From the NCBI RefSeq assembly GCF_018294505.1, contig NC_057810.1, positions 710,867,563-710,931,562 of the forward strand: a stretch of 64,000 bases of DNA, in the 5' to 3' direction. Position numbers and translations under genes: made by a program. Positions 57,959-64,000 of the stretch are shown here, one piece after another. Under the pieces are notes generated by a model. The model was not told where the DNA came from. It saw nothing but the letters and a program-made list of their open reading frames with translations, and made no database searches. This DNA is from Triticum aestivum (taxonomy: Eukaryota; Streptophyta; Magnoliopsida; Poales; Poaceae). How positions within the stretch are numbered: the stretch's first letter is position 1; each line of letters starts with the position of its first letter.

Positions 57959-58044
57959 TTTCTCTATAGGACCACATCCAGCCGTATGCTTACTTGCAAA
58001 AGCTTCAGAAGGCTGGCTATGGCATCGATGACTTGGTCATGCTG
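57851..58044 (+). repeat. 97-bp tandem duplication in the Sirevirus integrase
   Basis: 57851-57947 and 57948-58044 are the same 97 bases (starting TATATCGTTGATTTCTCTA) with a few substitutions. 97 is not a multiple of three, so the second copy shifts the frame and separates the N-terminal zinc domain from the integrase core that starts at 58047. Confidence 0.92.
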
Positions 58045-58046
58045 GC

Positions 58047-60779
58047 ATGAGGAATCTACACACGCTTGTGAAGAAGAAGCATGTCATTGGCATTGAGAAT
58101 GTCAAATTCCTCAAGGATCACTTATGCGAAGCCTATGAAGCTGGAAAGATGACAAAGGCCAAGCATCCAGCAAATACTATCATGACCACCACTCGACCAT
58201 TTGAATTGCTTCACATGGATCTCTCTGGTCCTAATCATTATTCTGCAATTCTAAATGATGCAACTCAATATGGCTTTGTTATTGTTGATGATTTTTCTCG
58301 TTACACATGGGTGCACATTGTCACTTACAAACATGAAGTGCAGGAAGTCTTCAAACAATTTTCCTCGAGGGCTTCAACCAACTTTGGTGTGAAGATCAAG
58401 CACATCAGAACTGACAATGGGACCGAGTTGAAGAATTCTGGTCTTGATGGCTATCTTGATGAACTTGGTATTACTCATGAGTTATCTGCTCCTTATACTC
58501 CTCAGCAGAATGGTGTCGTGGAGCGCAAGAACATAACCCTTGCTGAAATGGCTCGCACTATGCTTGATGAATACAAAACACCTCGTCATTTCTGGATTGA
58601 TGCAATCGATACTGCATGCCACATCATCAACAGGGTATATCTTCACAAATTCTTCAAGGAAACTGCTTATGAACTCCTCACTGACAAAAAGCCCAATGTG
58701 AGTTATTTCAAAGTCTTCGATGCTAAATGTTGGATTAGAGATCCTCATCACACTTCCAAATTCTCACCGAAAGCACATGAAGGTTTTATGCTTGGTTATG
58801 GAAAGGACTCTCACGCCTACAGAGTCTTCAACAACGTTCTTCACAAAGTTGTTGAAACTGTAGATGTGCAGTTTGATGAAACTAATGGCTCGCAAAGAGA
58901 GCACCTACCTTCTGTGATAGATGAACCAGCACCTGAGGATTCTATCAAGTTCAAGGCTACTGAGGATGTCATTCCTACCGAAGAATCTGCTGAAGACTTT
59001 ATCCCAGATCATGATGAACGCCGGGCTGACGCACCTGAAGAAAATGGTGCTGAAGAAAATGCTCCTGAAGGGAAGGCGGATCAAATTCCTCAAAGACAAC
59101 CCGCTCATCCTCGCATTGCAAACGAAGTGAAAATCGAGAAGATCATTGATGACATTGAAGCACCAGGTCCTCTCACTCTCTCAAAATCTTCACATTTATC
59201 TAACTTTTGTGGGTGCTTTGCTTTTGTCTCTATCATAGAGCCCACTAAGGTAGATGAAGCATTTTTGGAGCCTGAGTTGATTCAAGCTATGCAAGAAGAA
59301 TTACATCAGTTCGAGCTCAACAACGTCTGGGAACTGGTCAATCGTCCAGATCCTCGCAAGCACAACATCATTGGCACAAAATGGATCTACCACAACAAGC
59401 AAGATGAAAATGTCCTTGTGGTGAGGAATAAGGCACGGCTTGTAGCTCAAGGCTACACACAGGTTGAAGGAACTGATTTCGATGAAACTTTTGCACCTGT
59501 TGCTAGACTTGAGGCTATTCGCTTATTACTTGCTTACGCTAACCATCATAATATCACATTATATCAAATGGATGTGAAAAGTGCATTCCTCAATGGTAAG
59601 CTTGAGGAAGAAGTATATGTTTCTCAACTACCAGGTTTTGAAGATCCAAAGCATCCTGACAAAGTCTTCAGACTCAACAAGGCCCTGTATGGCCTCAAGC
59701 AAGCCCCTCGGGCGTGGTATGATACTTTGAAGGAATTCCTCATGAAAAAAGGCTTCAAACCTGGTTCACTCGACCCAACTCTTTTCAGTAAATCTTATGA
59801 TGATGAATTGTTTGTGTGCCAAATATATGTTGATGATATTATCTTTGGTTGTACTGACCAACATTATAGTGATGAATTTGCCTATATAATGAGTGAAGAA
59901 TATCAAATGTCTATGATGGGAGAATTGAAATTCTTTTTAGGTCTTCAAATTTGTCAACAGCGCAACGGCATATTCATATCTCAGGAGAAATACCTCAAAG
60001 ATGTATTGAGGAAATTCAGCATGCAAGACTGCAAAGGGGTCAAAATTCCAATGCCCACAAGTTGCCAACTGTGCACTGATGAACATGGTATAGACTTCGA
60101 TCAAAAGGTATATCGCTCCATGATTGGCTCTTTATTGTACCTATGTGCATCTAGGCCAGATATTATACTTAGTGTTTGCATGTGTGCCCGATCTCAAGCT
60201 ACCCCGAAGGAATCACGCCATAAGGCTGTGAAGCATAATCTTCGATATCTAGCTCACACACCAACACTTGGATTATGGTATCCCAAGGGCTCGGCTTTTG
60301 ATCTCGTTGGATATTCAGACTCTGACTATGCTGGTGACCGTGTGGACCGCAAGTCAACGTTAGGCACATGTCATTTCCTTGGACGATCTTTGGTCTGTTG
60401 GTCCTTGAAGAAACAGAACTGCGTATCACTATCTACAGCTGAGGCTGAGTACATTGCTGCTGGTTCTTGCCGTGCTCAACTGCTATGGATGAAGCAAACT
60501 CTCAAGGACTACGGTGTCAACATGAAGAATGTGCCTCTCTACTGCGACAATGAGAGCGCTATCAAGATTGCTCACAACCCAGTTCAGCACTCGAAGACAA
60601 AGCACATTCAGATTCGTCATCATTTTCTTCACGATCATGTGTTGAAGGGCGACATCTCCATTGAGCATGTACGGACTGAAGAACAGCTAGCCGATATCTT
60701 CACAAAGCCCTTGGATGAGAAGAGATTTAGCAAGTTGCGGTGTGAGCTAAATATCCTAGAATCTTCGAATGTTCTCTGA
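58047..60779 (+). CDS. Sirevirus integrase core, reverse transcriptase and RNase H
   Basis: A 910-codon uninterrupted frame. Integrase core: D58 (LLHMDLSGP), D123 (RTDNGTE) and E159 (QNGVVERKN); the second Cys of the N-terminal finger is Tyr ([10 protein letters not shown]30). An acidic, variable linker (about residues 290-370) comes next. Then copia RT begins near [19 protein letters not shown], with [11 protein letters not shown] and the catalytic YVDD at 594-597. RNase H has [16 protein letters not shown] and the [11 protein letters not shown] tail. It would copy and insert the element, but it is detached from gag/protease by upstream breaks and has lost one zinc ligand, so autonomy is doubtful. 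The ATG at 58047 is simply the first Met after the break. Confidence 0.92.
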   Translation: MRNLHTLVKKKHVIGIENVKFLKDHLCEAYEAGKMTKAKHPANTIMTTTRPFELLHMDLSGPNHYSAILNDATQYGFVIVDDFSRYTWVHIVTYKHEVQEVFKQFSSRASTNFGVKIKHIRTDNGTELKNSGLDGYLDELGITHELSAPYTPQQNGVVERKNITLAEMARTMLDEYKTPRHFWIDAIDTACHIINRVYLHKFFKETAYELLTDKKPNVSYFKVFDAKCWIRDPHHTSKFSPKAHEGFMLGYGKDSHAYRVFNNVLHKVVETVDVQFDETNGSQREHLPSVIDEPAPEDSIKFKATEDVIPTEESAEDFIPDHDERRADAPEENGAEENAPEGKADQIPQRQPAHPRIANEVKIEKIIDDIEAPGPLTLSKSSHLSNFCGCFAFVSIIEPTKVDEAFLEPELIQAMQEELHQFELNNVWELVNRPDPRKHNIIGTKWIYHNKQDENVLVVRNKARLVAQGYTQVEGTDFDETFAPVARLEAIRLLLAYANHHNITLYQMDVKSAFLNGKLEEEVYVSQLPGFEDPKHPDKVFRLNKALYGLKQAPRAWYDTLKEFLMKKGFKPGSLDPTLFSKSYDDELFVCQIYVDDIIFGCTDQHYSDEFAYIMSEEYQMSMMGELKFFLGLQICQQRNGIFISQEKYLKDVLRKFSMQDCKGVKIPMPTSCQLCTDEHGIDFDQKVYRSMIGSLLYLCASRPDIILSVCMCARSQATPKESRHKAVKHNLRYLAHTPTLGLWYPKGSAFDLVGYSDSDYAGDRVDRKSTLGTCHFLGRSLVCWSLKKQNCVSLSTAEAEYIAAGSCRAQLLWMKQTLKDYGVNMKNVPLYCDNESAIKIAHNPVQHSKTKHIQIRHHFLHDHVLKGDISIEHVRTEEQLADIFTKPLDEKRFSKLRCELNILESSNVL

Positions 60780-61574
60780 AATGGACACTCATCCTAACAC
60801 TTATGCTGACTTGATGACTTGGATGCGCAACACACAAAGTAACATTTTTCTTCAATCAATGAAGACTAACCCTCTAAGTGTGAAGAAATTAATGAAGAAA
60901 TTGACTCTCAGAGCCCTATGACAATTGTACGCGGTGTCTGAAGTCAGCTTTCTTATACGGTGGGTTAAGCCACCACCAAAAGTTGAAAATCTTCAATTTG
61001 AGTTTTTCCTCAAATTTTTGAAAATCCTCAGTTCTTTTCAAATTCTTCAACTTGCATTGTCTTCACTCCTTCCGTCGTTTTTCTTCATTGGTTTATATAT
61101 ATATGAGTTTATGTCCTCTACAACATTCACTTATTGCTAATTCTTCAAGCTAATTTTTCTGCTAAGTGAATGTGATCGGACCCTTCCCCCTCTATGCTAA
61201 ACTCAACCTAGTCTGTTCACAAATTCTTCATATGCGTTCTAATTGAAACTCGTTCAAAATATTCACTGTTTCCTTGACAGCTAAAGAAATTATGAACGAA
61301 ACCTAAACTAATCTTATCTGAATTTTGGGCTTTGCCGCTCAAACCGTTCCGCATCCCATGACAATGCTCATCTATTCACCCACGATCCTACATGATCGCC
61401 ACCTCACAGTACGTGGGTGACACATGTCAAACGAATGAGAAGGGCCAGGGGCACGTTCGTCCGAATTCTTCGGGCGTACAATTTTTCACTCTCACTATAA
61501 ATACCCCTGCTTCTTCTTCACTTCATTTTTACTCCGCTCGCTCTCACTCACACTCGAGCTTTCCAAACCCTAGC
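60780..61574 (+). other. Sirevirus spacer after pol
   Basis: An AT-rich region after the pol stop. It has many GAAGA/TCTTCA motifs, no open frame of note and a TATATATATA at about 61093. Sireviruses commonly have such a gap before the downstream frame or the 3' LTR. Confidence 0.5.
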
Positions 61575-62318
61575 GCCGCCGCTACTTCATCATCGCCGAT
61601 GAGGAAGAGCTTCACTGCCTTGACCTCGTCACCGTCGTACTCGCGTCGGTTGCGGATTTCTTCACTCCGCCACCGCCGTAGCCGTCTTCCTTTGCCGAGT
61701 TAGGGCGTGGAAGATTTGAACTGACGAACTTCACATCTACACTTCCCAGTTCGTCATGTTCTTCATCAAGGGGTAATTAAAAGTTACTTTTACTGCCCTC
61801 TTTGATTCATGTGTTTTTCTTGAAAATCTTCAAAAGTGTTTATTCTTCAAATCTTCACACACTAAACACCTCACATGTTATCTGCTCTTGATTCGTTTCT
61901 CTAAGCGATGATTTTCTTCAAGATTCCTCAATTGTGTGGATTTTCAATCTATACAACTCTGGAACCTAAGATTAAGAACACTTAGTGAAATTCTTCAAGA
62001 CTCATCTGGTCAAATTCCTCAAACCTAATCCTTTTTAAAACCTTCTGAGAACACATATGACCTCTCCAAATTCCCCGCAACTATACTCTGTTCACATGTA
62101 CTCATGTCCGCTGCTGAATCTCTAGGTTCTCATCAACTTAACTCATTTGGAGCGTTCCTCGAAGAAAAGTTGCATACCTCTTCAGAAACTTCAGTTGTTC
62201 ATATTCCTCAGCTGAAGAAAATGGCTGATAAGAAGCCACAGAAGGGAGGAAAGAGGCCTGAGGTCAATACTGCCTTCGAAATCCCTGAGGACATTTATGC
62301 TGGGTACTACACACCCCC
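61575..62318 (+). pseudogene. Sirevirus downstream frame (env-like position), interrupted
   Basis: Two coding-like segments: one near 61590-61760 (MRKSFTALTSSP, then frame changes), and one at 62104-62318 (SAAESLGSHQLNSFGAFLEE, then IPQLKKMADKKPQKGGKRPE), with an AT-rich, perhaps intronic gap between. Some Sireviruses have a frame of unknown role here, called env-like by position; I see no signal peptide or membrane segment in the part present. The Tat-like LTR cuts it at 62319. Confidence 0.6.
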
Positions 62319-62798
62319 TGTCGGTGTCAAAACCGGCGGATCTCAGGTAGGGGGTCCCGATCTGTGCGTCTTAGGCTGATGGTAACAGGAAGCAAGGTAC
62401 ACAATGTTTACCCAGGTTCGGGCCCTCTCGATGGAGGTAAAACCCTACTTCCTGCTTGATTAATATTGAAGATATGTGGAATACAAGAGTAGATCTACCA
62501 CGAGATCATAGAGGCTAAACCCTAAGAGCTAGCCTATGATGGTATGATTGTAATTGTGATCGGCCTTCTAAGGACCATGCTCTCCGGTTTATATAGACAC
62601 CGGAGAGCTAGGGTTTACATGGAGTCGGTTACAAGGAAGGAAACATAATATCCGGATTGCCAAGCTTGTCTTCCACGCAAAGGAGAGTCCCATACGGACA
62701 CGAGCCGAAGTCTTGAGTCTTGTATCTTGACGCTTCTATAGTCCGGACGATGTATATAGTCCGGCTGTCCGGATACCCCCTTATCCAGGACTCCCTCA
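62319..62798 (-). mobile_element. 3' LTR of a Tat-like Ty3/gypsy element
   Basis: 480 bp; on + it starts TGTCGGTGTCAAAACCGGCG and ends CCAGGACTCCCTCA; on minus it starts TGAGGGAGTCCTGG. The minus-strand sequence just before it (GGTTCAGGGGCTAC) serves as the polypurine tract, and no tRNA-like PBS follows on +. Hence this is the 3' LTR of a minus-strand element extending beyond 64000. The left flank CCCCC (62314-62318) is the likely target duplication. Confidence 0.8.
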
Positions 62799-63331
62799 GT
62801 AGCCCCTGAACCAGGCTTCAATGACGATGAGTCCGACGCGCAGTCTTGTCTTCAGCATTGCAAGGCGGGTTCCTCCTTCGAATACTCCAAGGTGATTATC
62901 GAACACGTACGTTGTGTCCGAATCTGCAAGATGATCTTCACACACCCTTAACATAAATCCGTTCTGCTGGCAATCTTTGTATGTCGTGCCCTTGCATTGT
63001 GACCTGGTTCAACATGAACCAGCGTTTCCTGCTCCACCTCGACTCGCGTTGTGAGGTGGTTTTATCGGCACGTCCTGCCAAAGCAGAGATCGTGTCCCTC
63101 TTAATACGGGATCTTTCATCAATATGGCCATATGAGACCCCATGGCGACTGTTGGTATAATCCCGTGTTTCATTTTAGATAAGTCTCAAGCGGTCACGCT
63201 AAGGACTCTTGGTATTCATCCCTTTTATAAAGGGGTCGAGGCCTACTCCTCGTCTCCACCTCTCTTGCTCCTTCTCATACCTCGAGCTCCATCGCCCAAA
63301 GCCTAAGCTCCAACACCCCAGATCCTCCAAT
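62799..63331. other. Tat-like element, internal spacer
   Basis: Sequence between the 3' LTR and the antisense frame, with GTCCGGAC/GTCCGA motifs. No open frame is worth naming. TTTTATAAAGG at about 63223 on + could be a TATA-like promoter for the antisense frame. Confidence 0.45.
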
Positions 63332-64000
63332 ATGTCCGGATCCGACGCAACAGGCCGGTGGGTGGCCTCCTCGATTCAGGAGGAGGATATTGAGAAGCTT
63401 AGGGAGGTTGGATACCTAACTGTCGATATCCAGCACAGGCTTCCTGGTCCGGGGCAAGTCATCCGCACGCCGGAGCCCAATGAGAGCATCGTGTTTACTC
63501 CTCACTTCCTCCGAGGCCTAGGCCTCATCCTCGACCCCTTTGTGAGGGGGCTTATGTTCTACTATGGCTTGGACTTCCATGATCTGGCTCCAGACGCCAT
63601 TCTCCATATCTCGTCTTTCATTATCATGTGCGAGGCTTTTCTCCACGTCAACCCACACTTCGGCTTATGGCTAAAGACCTTCACTGTGAAGCCGAAGATG
63701 ATCGAGGGGCGACATGCGGAGTGCGGAGGCGCCATAATAAGCAGGAACGCCAATGCCCCACGGCCAGAGGGTTCTTTTCTGGAAGTGTCCGACGTATGGC
63801 AACGGAGATGGTTCTATGTCACCGCTCCCAGAGGCACAAAGTGGGTAGCTACCCCCGAGTTCCGCTCAGGCCCTCCATCACAGTTGGCGTCTTGGACCGA
63901 TGTGGGACGGAGTTATGGGCCTGCTGGCGATGTACCAGAACTGCAGAATCGCATCCGGGAGCTTATTAGGAGGGACATAAATCTTGTCAGCATAATTCAA
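63332..64000 (+). CDS. Antisense frame of the Tat-like element (PF04195-type), partial
   Basis: An open frame from the ATG at 63332 (MSGSDATGRWVASSIQ) to the window end, 223 codons without stop, on the strand opposite to the element. It resembles the 'putative gypsy-type transposon' domain (Transposase_28, PF04195): EEDIEKLREVGYL near residue 17, FTPHFLRGLGLILDPFVRGL near 57 and FFYYG/VNPHFGLWLKTF-like motifs around 80-115. In Tat-lineage elements such frames lie between pol and the 3' LTR in antisense orientation, which fits the arrangement here. Function is unknown. The frame is intact as far as seen; the C-terminus is outside the window. Confidence 0.7.
   Translation, partial: MSGSDATGRWVASSIQEEDIEKLREVGYLTVDIQHRLPGPGQVIRTPEPNESIVFTPHFLRGLGLILDPFVRGLMFYYGLDFHDLAPDAILHISSFIIMCEAFLHVNPHFGLWLKTFTVKPKMIEGRHAECGGAIISRNANAPRPEGSFLEVSDVWQRRWFYVTAPRGTKWVATPEFRSGPPSQLASWTDVGRSYGPAGDVPELQNRIRELIRRDINLVSIIQ

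Larger units (their letters stand above)
53172..62318 (+). mobile_element. Maximus-like Sirevirus (Ty1/copia), 3' end cut
   Basis: 5' LTR 53172-54678, PBS, gag with a stop, protease and integrase with a 97-bp duplication, an intact RT-RNase H frame, and a downstream reading frame broken by the Tat-like element at 62319. The 3' LTR is outside the window or displaced, so the target duplication cannot be tested. Bases CTTAT (53167-53171) would be its left copy. The long gag, the tRNA-Met PBS and the frame after pol fit the Sirevirus lineage; the LTR start TGTAAGTGCATCTAGTGCC fits Maximus (from memory). Confidence 0.88.

Noticed and set aside
62319..62798. LTR considered as the 5' LTR of a plus-strand element that encodes the frame at 63332
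   Set aside because: No tRNA-complementary PBS follows on +, while the minus strand shows a purine-rich tract directly before TGAGGGAG.
1..64000. Search for a new multi-gene system or gene cluster
   Set aside because: Only three cellular genes were found, of unrelated families, and the rest is nested transposable elements. tRNA, rRNA and structured RNA genes were looked for by eye and not seen.

Overview
The window is nuclear DNA of a grass, almost certainly a Triticeae (wheat/Aegilops/barley group). Reasons: spliced plant genes with GT-AG introns and GC-rich first exons, Stowaway MITEs in and beside genes, and LTR-retrotransposon families whose termini I recognise as Triticeae-type (BARE1/WIS/Angela-like LTRs, a Maximus-like Sirevirus, Athila-like and Tat-like Ty3/gypsy elements). 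Family names come from memory and were not checked against a repeat library.

Layout. 1-4.4 kb: GC-rich DNA of unknown identity split by a complete solo Angela-type LTR (1488-3223, TSD TGCAC), then a Stowaway MITE. 4.7-9.6 kb (+): a complete 15-exon CYP97A cytochrome P450 gene (plastid carotenoid beta-ring hydroxylase, LUT5 type). 10.4-11.7 kb (-): a complete 5-exon gene for a small, probably plastid, protein with two CBS domains, convergent with the P450. 15.35-17.76 kb: a PIF/Harbinger transposon with both TIRs, TSD TAA and a frameshifted transposase. 17.9-21.2 kb (+): a three-exon DUF3615-type gene with a probable frameshift, followed by a decayed tandem copy of its last exon.

From about 22 kb to the end the DNA is nested mobile elements. 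A decayed gypsy integrase fragment was hit by an Angela-type LTR (23.3-24.8 kb). After it come two copies of one nested block (24843-42823 and 42824 onward): an Athila-like family-A LTR on +, interrupted by the 3' end of an Athila-like family-B element on -, which is interrupted by a family-A element on -. The two copies share every internal junction, so they are a tandem duplication of about 18 kb. They then diverged. A 3.5-kb Helitron entered copy 1 only. In copy 2 the family-A element was reduced to a solo LTR, and another solo LTR (48673-51414, TSD GCAAG) landed inside that. The family-B integrase (51.9-53.2 kb) is broken by a Maximus-like Sirevirus (53172-62318, +), and that element's downstream reading frame is broken by a Tat-like element on - (62319 to the window end), of which the 3' LTR and an antisense open frame are visible.

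The cellular genes do not form a pathway. The P450 has a clear role in xanthophyll synthesis; the CBS and DUF3615 genes are neighbours without evident functional link. I found no previously undescribed biological system. The most informative observations are the tandem-duplicated nest with lineage-specific insertions, the Helitron with its paralogous empty site, and the decaying terminal exon pair of the DUF3615 gene.
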